DNA of 64,000 nt, from positions 6,882,001 through 6,946,000 of the forward strand of contig OY755182.1 of NCBI GenBank assembly GCA_963576735.1, written 5' to 3'. Positions 1 to 12,700 of this stretch are shown here, piece after piece (the first letter of the stretch is position 1; every line of letters begins with the position of its first letter). The DNA is from Bedellia somnulentella (Eukaryota; Arthropoda; Insecta; Lepidoptera; Bedelliidae). The notes beneath the pieces were generated by a model. It was not told where the DNA came from, did not search any database, and saw only the letters and a list, made by a program, of their open reading frames with translations. A program made the position numbers and the translations under genes.

Positions 1-598
1 TATGAATAAACCAATCCAATTGTGCATTTTTGTCATGTTGTTCAAACTGCATTTTTACAGATTTCAAACATAGACAAAATCTATTTAATTATTTTGAAAT
101 TTATTATGTGTCTGTGTTTGTATGAGTATGCAAAAAGCTTCTCCTATTTAAAATATTTAGGCTAAATAGGAAAGGGAAAATTGGTGCACTAAGCCTGGCA
201 GGATATAAAAGTTGGTAGAAGTAAAAAACAGCCCTTAAAGGTTGTTACTTTCTAAGAATTGCTGTCTTACTTGCCTACTTATTTTGTATCAAAAATGCCA
301 CAAATTGGATTCAAAAGTTAGTCAGCCAATTTTGGTGGTTGTGTTGGTGTGGGGGAGATGATTGTAAAATAAAAAAAAAATCAGAATGGTTTCCAATTGA
401 AGTGACTTAAAAAGCCCCAAATTCGTTGCTAATTCATAAGACACCCACCAAAAGATAAGGGGTACTGCTATTCTAAACCAACATTCAACTAATCATAGTG
501 CTGTCTAAGTTGAGTGTAAAGATTGAAACATTTGGATACTATTAATATTATAGTATTTTAGTATGTAATCATTGTTAAACAACTTGTTTTTTTTTCAG
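1..598. other. Upstream intron of Rbcn-3A
   Basis: AT-rich sequence ending in a T-run and CAG acceptor at 596-598. Apart from a worn family-A element near 340-490, nothing recognisable is seen. The first coding exon must lie before the window. Confidence 0.7.
340..490 (-). repeat. Family A short element, badly decayed
   Basis: It retains landmarks of the minus orientation of family A: AAAAAGCCCC, a CACCCACC block and a CTATTCTAA block in the right order. Many mismatches make the borders vague. Confidence 0.5.
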
Positions 599-799
599 GC
601 TTATGCAGCAGGATGTAACATCGTGATACTAGCATCAAATTTCGAAAGAGTTCAAATAATCCCCGGTGCCATCCATGGGTACATTCGCATTGGTTCTCTT
701 GACTGCAGCACTGATACTGGCAAAATAGCAGCCGCTTATGGAGCGGAAGTCTGCATATTTGAACCTACTCCGCTTATACATTCGGCAGCTACAACCCAT
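599..799 (+). CDS. Rbcn-3A: Rbcn-3A exon 1 of window (phase 0 to 0)
   Basis: 67 codons between a strong polypyrimidine-CAG acceptor and a GTGAGT donor. It encodes AYAAGCNIVILASNF... ending SAATTH, the conserved N-terminal block of DMXL proteins that opens the first beta-propeller. The preceding residues are outside the window. Confidence 0.95.
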
Positions 800-3700
800 G
801 TGAGTTTTAGAATACAATTATGACTATAAGACCATATTGTATAGCACACACAAAGTTAAGGAGAAAATAAAAGGTATTTGTTGTTAATTGTAAAAGATTG
901 ATGACTAGTGAAATATGAAGTACTAGTTAAGCCGCCAGACTTTGTACATACATACATACATACATATGCTCACGGCTATATATCCCTATATACGGGGTAG
1001 CCAGAGCTTTGGAAATAAAATATTCCTCAGTCACTTTCGGCAGTTAAGTGGGGAAAAGATGGTAATAATAAATAATTGTTGGTGACGGGTCTCCAACCAC
1101 ATCGCCCAAAAGTTACTTAAAAAGCCCCTATACCCTTGGTTGCCTCTTATGATCACCCACGGGTAGAAATGGGGTAGTGCTATTCTAAGCCGACACTACA
1201 CAGATCTACTTACAATTGTTTTTTTTTCAGATTGTTTTTTTTATGAATTTCACAAATATTCTTTTTCTCTTACATTCTGTTTCTCCTACCTACATAGTTT
1301 ATTTGAAATTGTAATCAAAAACTTACATACCAATTATCATACTGTTAAGTCTAGAACTAGAATTGAGAAAAATACTTATTCGAACCTTAAACATACCCCC
1401 TTAAAGGATGATTCTTTAAAAAATCCTTTCAATTGCATGATGAAAAGAGCACCCTTATATCATAATAGGAACCTCAATTTTCAAGTTTCAAGGTACAGAA
1501 ATGAGAAAATTCGGATACAAAAATAACATAAAAACATAACATAAACGTTCACGCCGTTTATCCCCGAAGGGGTTGGCAGAGGTACCAATACTCCTGAACT
1601 CACATGGCAAGCGCCATCTAGTTTCCAGAGAAGGTACCCACGTTTTGCTTAGACAGTGTACTCACGTGATAGGGGGCAGGCCTATCGCCGTTTTGTACGA
1701 ATACACTGTCACATGGCTAAGTATAACTCAGCCATGTGGGTTTCCTCACGATGTTTTCCCTCACCGTTAGCAACCATGATAAATTAACCACACATATGAC
1801 TTTAGAAAAGACAAATTGGTGTAGGCCCGTCCCAGGATTGGAACTCACGCCCTTCTGTTTTCGGGCGGGTGTTCTACCCACTGGACTATCAGGTCGCTAA
1901 TTAAAATACAAAAATGTAATCAAAAACCTGTATAGCAATTTTCCAACTTCTAAGTTCACAGTTGGAAAAGTTATATATAAAGTGTACTCCCCTATTCCAT
2001 ACCCTAAGGGGTTTAACATCAATTAGGCAGTTAGTGTCAATTATCTGTTTCTTTAAGATCATGGTTTACAATTTAAAGTGAGTTTAAAAAACTAGGTTTG
2101 TTGTTGTGTAGTGTCGGCCTAGAATAGCACTACCCCATTTTTTTTCCGGTGGGTGTACGTAAGAGGCGACTAACGGTATTGGGGCTTTTAAGGGATTTTT
2201 GGGCGATGAGGTTGGAGACCCATCACCAACATCCTTTATTTTACCATCTTTTCCCCACTTAACTTTCCAAAAGTGGCTGAAGAATTTCTAATTCTTTAGC
2301 TCTGGCTACCTACCCCATCTAGGGATTTATAGCCGTGAGTATATGTATGTATGTTGTTGTCACTCTGATTTTGATTTTGCTAGGACTCCTTGAAATAACT
2401 GTGAAAGAGATAACCTATTCTTTTGTGGTAGATTTAAACATTTCCGATAACTTTAATCAAGATCCGTCCAGTAGATTTAACTTTTTCGAAAATTACAAAT
2501 TTTATATTTTGTATCGACTAAATTAGCATATTAAACTGGTTTAAAAAATAATGTATTTGTAATGTACACTTTTGTTTCGTGACCAAAAGTGTGTTATTGT
2601 TTTATAATAGTATAGAAGAAACAAATTCAGATATAAAACACATTCAAATATATAAGTAAATAATTAAAAACTGTGTCAATAAAAACAAACCCAACTTGTA
2701 CTAGTAATAAAGGTGCTTGAATAATTTAAAAATAACTGGTTACATAGGTTGCAAAACATTCTCCAAACAGCTTTCGCCTGCGCCATGAGACTGTATCTCT
2801 AAGCTCAATATAAGAGAAATAAGCAGTGTTAACACTATTTCTAATTCTGTTTAAGAAAATTATGTACAGAAGTTTATTTTTTACATGCAAAAATTATCCA
2901 TACATATTGGTACTTAAAGCCACGATTATGCGCCTCATTTTTTACGTTTATTTCGTTTTTTACGAATCTCTTAGACACAATTGGCCAATATTTGTTTGTA
3001 TGTATATGTCCACATAGATAAATTAACTAACCGTGAAAGCACTAACATACAACCTTTATTTCACACTTCTAATATAAAATATTAGTAGAAAGGGTGAGGC
3101 GTGTCTTCGTGATTGAACTATCTATACTTATTTATTATACCCTAAATCAAAGCGTTTACGCCTGTAGTATTGTGATCGGGAGTGATATGTATGTAGCACA
3201 TAAACAATCATATCTATCTAAACTCACGGACATCACCGTCAAAAGGGGTAAGCAGTACGTCAACTAATCGACTAAAATTTCAGCAATTTTTTAAAGTTTA
3301 AAGATGGTAGAATGGTGTCGATGATGATTGAAAGGGTAGGTAGCCCAAGATTATCTTATTGCATCCACGGGAATATAAATAATTATATGCGGACATATAT
3401 TACACAGATCAAGTTAGCCCCAAACTAAGAACAACTTAATGACTTGTATTATGGGATACTAACAAAATTCAACGACATATTTAATACAATATAATACACA
3501 CATATGTTATCCATCTGAAATACATAAACATAAACGTTCACGCCGTTTATCCCCGAAGGGGTTGGCAGAGGTACCAATACTCCTGAACTCACATGGCAAG
3601 CGCCATCTAGTTTCCAGAGAAGGTACCCACGTTTTGCTTAGACAGTGTACTCACGTGATAGGGGGCAGGCCTATCGCCGTTTTGTACGAATACACTGTCA

Positions 3701-6700
3701 CATGACTAAGTACAACTCAGCCATGTGGGTTTCCTCACGATGTTTTCCCTCACCGTTAGCAACCATGATAAATTAACCACACATATGACTTTAGAAAAGA
3801 CAAATTGGTGTAGGCCCGTCCCAGGATTGGAACTCACACCCTTCTGTTTTTCGGGCGGGTGTTCTACCCACTGGACTATCATGTCGCTTCTGTCCACCAT
3901 CTGAAATGTCCATTCTTAATTTGAATCAATAAATATATCGCTCGTAAACAAATAGGTCAAAATACATTTAATGTTAGGTGGGTTGCGGAAATAAAATATT
4001 ATACTCATTATGGTTTATGAGTATGTAACTACATAGTATGAGTAACTAAATTTAATATAAGCCGTTGCTTCATTTAACTTATTTGTAACGAAATAATTCT
4101 TTATATTTGAGTCTGGAACATAATACTCACGGCTATATATCACAAAAAATAGGGTTCCCATAGTTTCAAAATTGGAAATTTCTCAGTCATTTTAAGGAGT
4201 TGAGTGGGAAAAAGATACTGAAAAAAGGGTTTGTTGCTGATGGTCTTCAGGTACATCTTCCGACATCACAAAAAAACCCCTAAAACCATTAGTCGCCTAT
4301 TACGACGACCGCGGGAAGAAATGGGTTTGTGCTATCTAACCCAACACTCCACAGCTTAAGCCTAGAAACCATTTATATAAAGAACCTGTCCAAATTTCTA
4401 CTGTCCTATAAGTTATAGCCTTGTATATCGTTTTTTTCCTTCTCAGGGCTTAGAATATCGGTGGGTGCAAACTGGAAAGTTGACAGCAGATGGTCCAATC
4501 ACAGCTCTATCTTGGAATCTGGAGGGTACCAGGCTACTGACTGGAGGGAAAGTATTGCAGCTGTGGCACCAAGCGTCGCTGTATCATGAAGATAGCCAAC
4601 GTAAGTAAATGTGATTGCATGGAAAACTTTGGAGATTAATTTTGGTATCTTTTTTTACTAATTTATTTTGTCATAAATTAATGTAGTATATCTATACTTA
4701 TTTAATTATAATTCCCTTATCCACTTTTGGACTTTGAGTGGGGAAAAGATTGTAAAATAGAGGTTGATGGTCATGGATCTCAATCAAATGGTTCAACAAT
4801 CCCTTAAAAACCCCAAAAAACTAAGTCGCCTCTTACGAACACCCACGGAAAGGCATAGGGTTGTGCTATTCTAACCCGAGACTGCTTAGTTTGTTATTAT
4901 TTCGATTTATAGCTGATATATTTCAGCCGCTTTTACGCGACTGGAATTTCTTATTCCGAAAGATACCTTTAAGTAATTTATAGCTGTGTATATTATATGT
5001 GATGTATTATTAAGTCTACTCAGGGGAATTTTTAACCGATGAAAAGCAGTTGAGGTCAGACACTCAAAAACTCGGTAATAATTGCAAAAGCGTATTACGT
5101 TTACTTATACCTGAGATCTGAAAGTTAAACAAAAACGGTTACATAATTTTCCTACTGAGTTTCAAATTTAACAAATATATTACCTTAAAAAAGTTCAAGG
5201 TTACCTTACTTTACCTTACTTTACCTGTGAACTGTAATAATCGCCTGAAATCATTATCCTAAGGTATCTTTATACCACTTGTGGGTCTGCTATTAAATAC
5301 GACAACAGTAGCACGTTCAGTTTTAATGGTTGAATATCATTAAAATATTATGCTAGTAAATCGCCGTGTAGTGTCGGCTTAGAATAGCACTACCCCGTTT
5401 CTACCGATGGGTGTACGTAAGAGGCGACTAACGGTATTGGAGCTTTTAAGGGATTTTTGGGCGATGCAGTTGGAGACTCATCACCAACAACCTTTACTTT
5501 ACCATCTTTTCCCCACTCAATTTTCCAAAAGTGGCTGACGAATTTCTAATTCCTTAGCTCTGGCTACCCCTTCTAGGGATTTAAAGCCGTAAGTATATGT
5601 ATGTATGTAAATATAGACACAAAATCATATCATCTTATGAATGACTAACAATCCGGGCCGGGTTAACTGGATATAAGACTTTTGTTAATACGGACTAATG
5701 TCTCGGGTGATATATGAATAATGGAATTTCATACTAGTGACATGACTCACGAAATAGGTTTAGAATTTCTAAAGACTCTACGTCTTTAAAATAAAGAACT
5801 AGAAAAAACAAATTGACAGGTATGAGTTCCGTTTAGTGCCGGCTTAGAATGTAACTACCCCTTTCTACCCACAGGTTTCGACTAAGGGTATGAGGCTTTT
5901 TAAAGTGGTTTTTAGGCGATGCGGTTGGAGATGCAGACCCATCACCAACGATACTTTATTTCTACCATCTTGTAATGTACCCTATTAACTTCCAAATGTG
6001 GCTGAGGAGCTTCTAGCTCTGAAGCTCTGGCTACCCTTTTTAGGTATCTATAGCCGTGAGTCTAGTATGTAAATGTATGTATGTATATATGTATTTCTGT
6101 AGTTTTTATTTAATTACTTACTCTCTACGAAGTAGGTCACTAAATCGTGTCCGAAACTTCGAAGTTAATAAAAAAAAGTACTCAATTAAATATTAAAATA
6201 AACTACGCAAATAAAACTCGCAGATTATAAATATAGTCGTGGAAGTTTCAATGAATACATATTATCAGTTGTGTTGTGGTGGAATTATCTTTGCCGCTAT
6301 TGTTTCTCATCTTCCGGCACGTTATGAGAAACTGGATTTATTAACAAGTAAATGTTAACCCGTTTTAGCTCATTGGGTAGAACAACACTTATCGTAAGGT
6401 TCGATCAGACCAGCCCTCATGGTCCAAATCCCCGGTCCAGCCTATACCAATTATATTTCTAAAAGTCACATAGTGTGGTTAGTTTATCATGGTTGTTAAC
6501 GGTGAGGCATAACATCGTGAGGGAACCCACATGCATTCATACAAAACGGCGATAGGCCTGCCCTTTATCACGTGAGTACACTGTTCAAGCAAAACGTGGG
6601 TAGCCTGAACAGCAGGTGACAATGTCTCACGATGTTCAGAAGTATTAGTACCTCTGCAAACCCCTTCGGGGATATACAGCTCGAACGCTTGTGTTTGGGT

Positions 6701-9700
6701 TTGAGTAAATGATGGTATAATGAAGGATGAAACAATTAAGTAATAATTTTCTGATGTGGTTAAGCTGCCAAAAATAGATCTATGATCTTTATTATTTTTT
6801 ATAACGTATGATTTTATAATGTAATTACATAATTAAAATGATACAAACAAAATACCGAATGGGAATACTAAAGTAGGTACTTTTCAAGAATTAAATTCAA
6901 GCAGATCAAGTTACAAAATTTTAAGTCAACTTTATATTCACTGGCAAATCTATCGAAATGAAAACTTTTTATAATATTTTGTTACTCTTCAATACAACCG
7001 AGCCCTCTTCAATCTACGATATCGGTATTACCTCATACTAAGATCCATGAAAGGGATCCTTAGCATAAGTATTTGTATGAATTTATGTTTCTGGAGTTAC
7101 TGACCACTCAAACGGGCAGCCCGCTATCTTTACGTAATCCAATATTTATATCTTTAATATCTTTGAGTGAGCTAATTCATCGTGATTCGGAAACAGAATG
7201 TTGAATATAAATTACAGTGACGTAGCGCCCTAATTACTGTGTTTCTTCATCGCCTCTTAGGAGCGCTAATAAATAGTTTTTTTTTTTTATATAGCGTAAA
7301 TAGTTGAGTGCAATAAATTGTATTTTAATGTTTTTTGACATGAATTCCTCATGTGGAGATTATTACTCATAAATAAAAGATGTTATTAAAGGAAAGAAAA
7401 ATTTCGACACTGGCGGGGTTCTGGGGGCTATCTGAAAAGGTAGACAAGTGGCCGTCCGAATTAGTTAAAATTCGGAGGTAGGAAACGCAAACACTACTTG
7501 AACGTGTAAAAAAGAAACGAAGGATAGAGAAATTTCGCGCTGGATGCCAACTGACACTGTAGCTCAGTTGGCAGAGCGACGGGGGCGTATACCCGAAGGT
7601 CGCGGGTTCGAACCCCGCCAGTGTCGAAATTTTTCTTTCCTTTAATAACATCTTTTATTTATGAGTAAATTGTATTTGTTTTAAAAATAAACCATTTCAG
7701 ATTTCATAATTTTGAGTAAGTATAAAGTTTTGTGATTAGGAGTTGGGTACTATAGGCAATTGCGTCATATATTCACTGTGTTAGGACTTATTCCATGATA
7801 AACCATAGATGTACCCCTATGAAGAGTAAAATCTACGAAAGTAAAAATGTAGTTCAGAATAGTAATCGCAATGCTAAATAAATAACAAAATTATTTACAC
7901 CTAAAATATTTTGCTATATTAATATCATGCCGTTACTTATCTAAGAACTGACATTGATGTGAAAAGATAAGATTTACATCTAAGATTTGTACATTGGACG
8001 CGAGAATATGCATGTTAACTTTGATTGTTTCCTCAGACGACTCATAATAATACCTCTGTTTACTATCTGATACAGTCACGGTAATTTTATGGTACATATA
8101 AATACACGAGCACTGGGCGCATGTGTGCGTGCGGGCGTAAAAAGACTTCTATACGATTGACATAAATAGATTGGCAATATATTACACAATTATTAGGTTG
8201 AAACTGAAATAATGTAACAATTGCGGCTAAATTATATTCTTAAGACTACAAAATACTTCGGCATAAATAATATAAAACTTAGAAATTTAGGAAAATAATC
8301 GAAGTATTTTCTCTTTTTTCTATAACGTTTCAGATACTATAAACAATTTGTGATTTTATTATAGCTACAATTTCATTGTGCAAGAATGATATTTTATGTT
8401 CATTTATTAAGTAACGCTCCGTTAAACATTATTTTTTATTATCAAGTTTATTGGTAATTTTATGTGATTTCTTTGCACTATTCCACTTGGCTAGCGTACA
8501 ATCTGGCAATAGTTGTATTTCAGGGTCAACATATTTATAATCAAAATTTTTGAGTAAATAAAACCTCTACCATATTATAATTTTCTGTCACATTTAATCG
8601 CTTACATGAATCACTTAAAAAGCCCCGCAACCTTGTGTGCCTCGCACGACACTTGCAATAAAAAATAAGGCCTTTCGAAAACTTGAAAGAAACATAATAA
8701 ATAACCTATTAATTACCTCAGGGAACAACTATGTACATAACCCAATTTCGTTGCAAACTATAAATGTGTTTCACCTTCGATCATAGAAAGGTACCTTTGA
8801 ATTCTAAGTGAACTATCCAAAGCATGAAATGCTTGCAAGCCAAAACAATTAAACACACATGTCGAATCGATATTTGTCCAGGGTTGAACACGACCACAGC
8901 AGACAGGTCAAGCATGTTTAGTAAAATAGTTGTCGGGTGGTAATAAATGTGTAGCGGAGCGCACTAAATCGAATGCGCTGGAACTTGGTCAATAAGAGGT
9001 TAATGAGCACTTTGGTACATCCACTAGAGTATTATGGCCAGGCTATTCAAAATGCATAATTCCTTTTTATACATATTCGACTTATTTTTTTTATTTAAAT
9101 GATAAGGTATTTCATTTGTTTAGGTGCAATACTTTTCGTCGAAACAGATACGGTACTCATAGGTATAAAAATATGTAGAAACGTAATTACTTACACTTAA
9201 AATAATATGGTCATAGGAAAGTTTAAATTTTTAAGTTATACTCAGACAAACTCTTATTATGATAGAGTTTGTCCGTAGTTAACCTGTAGCGCTTTATAAT
9301 CCCACCCAAATTGATACAAAACAATATTAAAAATATATATTGTAATGTGTTGTTGCAGCGAGTTCCGGAGTGACATTCCAAATAGGCGGCAGTGATAAAG
9401 ATGACAAACCTAAACAACAAGAAGAGGATGAACCGGTGAGTAACACACTTTTCTGATGATTAATTTACATACATGCGTTTACTGACGCCATTTGTTCCCG
9501 TTGGGGTAGGCGGAGACTCCCAACAGCCACTTCTGGAAACCTCTCGATACTATCGTACGATCCTGGAAAACCTCTCGAGCTTCGTCTGCATTCATCAATC
9601 TTTTCATACATGCTCTTTTATTCTTCATGCTTCGGACTGGTGGATTTAACGGATTGTATCTTGTGCCACCTATTTTTTTTACTGTGGAGGTATTGAACAT

Positions 9701-12700
9701 TGAGTGATTGCAACAACACAGTATTTTTTACTATTGTCGTCTGTAATCGAAGTCTAGTTCTCTTTTTTTACCAAGTTAAATGTTTCAGTATACTTCATTT
9801 TATCCTTTTTATTTGTAAAGCTTTTAAGTAGGGATGGTTTTTATGCCGGTTGCACAAATATAACATCGTAACAAATATACCTGCGCCAATTATTCAAATA
9901 AGTTGCATACGTAAACAAATGCTACTGATTCAGCAAATAAACAAATACTATCAAAACTGTAAATATTATGCATTTTTAAAATAAATGTTTAAGATACATG
10001 CATACCATATACTTGAACCAAATTTCCAAGTGCCGCAGACGTTGGCAAGCGATGCAGCTCTTAAAAAGCATTCGTTCCACGAGGTGTATTAGCTAACCAC
10101 AATTGAGCAAACCGCTTGTAAATAGATGAAAGATAAAAATAATTTTACGGCTGAGTATAAATTTGCCGTCAGACTGTACCGCATAATGGCATCATATAAC
10201 ATTAACTACGCCCAGTACAGTTGACTGAAAAATAAAACTTAGTTTATGACTTCAGAACGACGCGAGCTTGGCGCATAGTGTCGATTCTTAGGAGATAGGC
10301 AACTCATTACCATGTATTTAACTGGTTATGAGTGTTGTGTCGGTTTAGAATACCATTGCTATTCTAAGACTTTGGTAATAGTGTCTAAATGGTCTTCTTA
10401 TTGATTCAGGGATAATGTGACCAGCAATTGTTTTGTTTGCAATTTATTTGTGGTAGGGTAATCTATACCCGTCAGTACTACAAAACAACAATAAATGCAC
10501 CCTTATAGTCCAAAAAATATTACGCAGGCTAAGCAACTTTTTTATATGGAGTTTGGGATATTATTATGTTTTAAGTTAATTTGTGTACCCGGTTTCGGCT
10601 CCAACAAAACACTCCAGGAGGCACAATAATGACCATTATAAATCTGTTTTGGTCCTGAAACGCCTTGTTTGGAAAATTTCAGCATCTTTCGTACGTGTTA
10701 TATCGCCCGTACGGTTAAGTGGACAATAAAAAAACTTTATAGCGAATAGTGAACGTATTAACTTTACTCGTATGACGCATCAGCTGTTGGTGTTGCTTGG
10801 GTTTCACAGCATATACCTACAAACAATAGCCATTTGGGTGGGCAGAGTTAATCGATCTTCACTCTGTACGATTCTGGCAGACCTCTGGTGCCTCATTTAC
10901 ATATTTACAATCTACTAACTTTTCATACATGCTCTTTTAACCTCCTCACTTCTGACGCTTGCGTGTTTATGCTCAATTAAAAAGTTCATAAATTAATCCT
11001 TTATCTTTATATTCTTTTACAGAAGCCCTTTGAATAGACATCAAAGAAATACATTCCTTTATTTTAACTATCTTATGTCCAATCCACTTCCAAAAGTAGT
11101 TGAAGAATTTCTTATTCTGTTGTGAGCTCTGGCTACCACGTTTTGGGATTTATAGTCGTGACTTTATGTATGAATGTGACCGTTACAAGTTTTTTTCCCA
11201 ATCCCATTGGGATAGGATTGTCTCTGTGGCTAAATAATATCTAATTCAGAAGCTCTGGCTATCGCTATTCGGGATTTACACCCTTGAGTATGTATATGTA
11301 TGTAATACATTCCCATCGCTGAATTAATGGTTTTAATTATTATCTTACAGTTTAATTCATTGACATAAATGTAGTGTTTGTACACACAGAAAGACATATA
11401 TTTACTATCACGGTTTTAATATCAAAAAGGGAGGTGTGAGCTTCGGAGAGATGATTTCACAAACGTTTAAGCACGAAAATCCAAAATAGTAAAACGAAGG
11501 ATCTATGACAATAGATTTCATAACGTATTCAAGAATCACATTAATAGCCCCAGATTACTAAAGCCATCACTTTTAAAATCTTGTTCTTTTTATCATATCT
11601 GTATATTAATTTGAGGTGCAGTTTACCGCTTCCATGACGTGTTTTGTTTGAATCATATGTAAATTCAGAGGATACCACAATATTGTTTAATGTCAAAGAA
11701 CATGATGTTTCTAGTCACGAGCGTAGCTGATTGGTGGTATTGTTTTTTAGTACGACACACATTTGTTGCTATGTTTGGTTTACATCGTGGATAGGTTTGC
11801 AAATATTATGCGATGAGACTGTTACTGTTATTTCTTTGACACATAACTTGAGCCCTTGTATATTTTATTACCTTTTATGCTACATGTGCTGTGTAGTGAC
11901 TTCGAATAGAACTACCCCATTTCTTCTCATGGGTGATCGTTAGAGGCGACTGAGGGTATTTGGGCTTCTTAAGGTATTTTTGGGTGAAGCGGTTGGAGAC
12001 CCATCAACAAAACCTATATTACTATCTTTTCCCCCCTCAGCTTTTAAAAGTGGCTGAGGAATTTCTTATCCTGAAGCTCTGATTACCCCTTCTGGGGATT
12101 TATAGCCGTGAGTATATGTATATGTATGTATGTAAAAAAGATTTTAAGACAGTACACCGATCACTAAAAGAACTTCGTATAGGAAAGCGCCGCCTGTTCA
12201 ATATCATTGTTTAGTGATTTATAATGGATGCTACCAGCTCGACGTCTGACTGATGACTATGTGATGTCATGTGACCAACCAGTGTCGTAATCTTAACAAA
12301 GTTTGATCAAATGAGCTCGCCTTGAATGTATGTATATATGTTTAAGCTACACACAAACTGCAATATGGTGATATGCTCTATCTAACCAAAGCTGCTAATA
12401 CACAGCAAAAAAATCTGGTCTATCTATACCAATATTATAAAGAGGAAAGGTTTGATTTTTTGTTTGTTTGTTTGTTTGTTTGAATTGAATAGGCTCCAAA
12501 ACTACTGGACGGATTTGAAAAATTCTTTCACTGTTTTGATGCTACACTATTCCCGAGTGACATAGGCTATATTCCATTTTCAAAAAAATTAGGGATCCTT
12601 AGGTAAACTTCAAAAATGTAACCCAAGGTGTTAAAGAAATACCAAAAAAAATCCTTACATCGTGTGCGCTGCGAAAACTATTGACAATAGAATAAAATTA

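Noticed and set aside
7367..7651. 94-codon minus-strand frame reading STLAGFEPATFGYTPPS
   Set aside because: It is the reverse reading of the tRNA-like segment and its inverted arm, a common source of false proteins.
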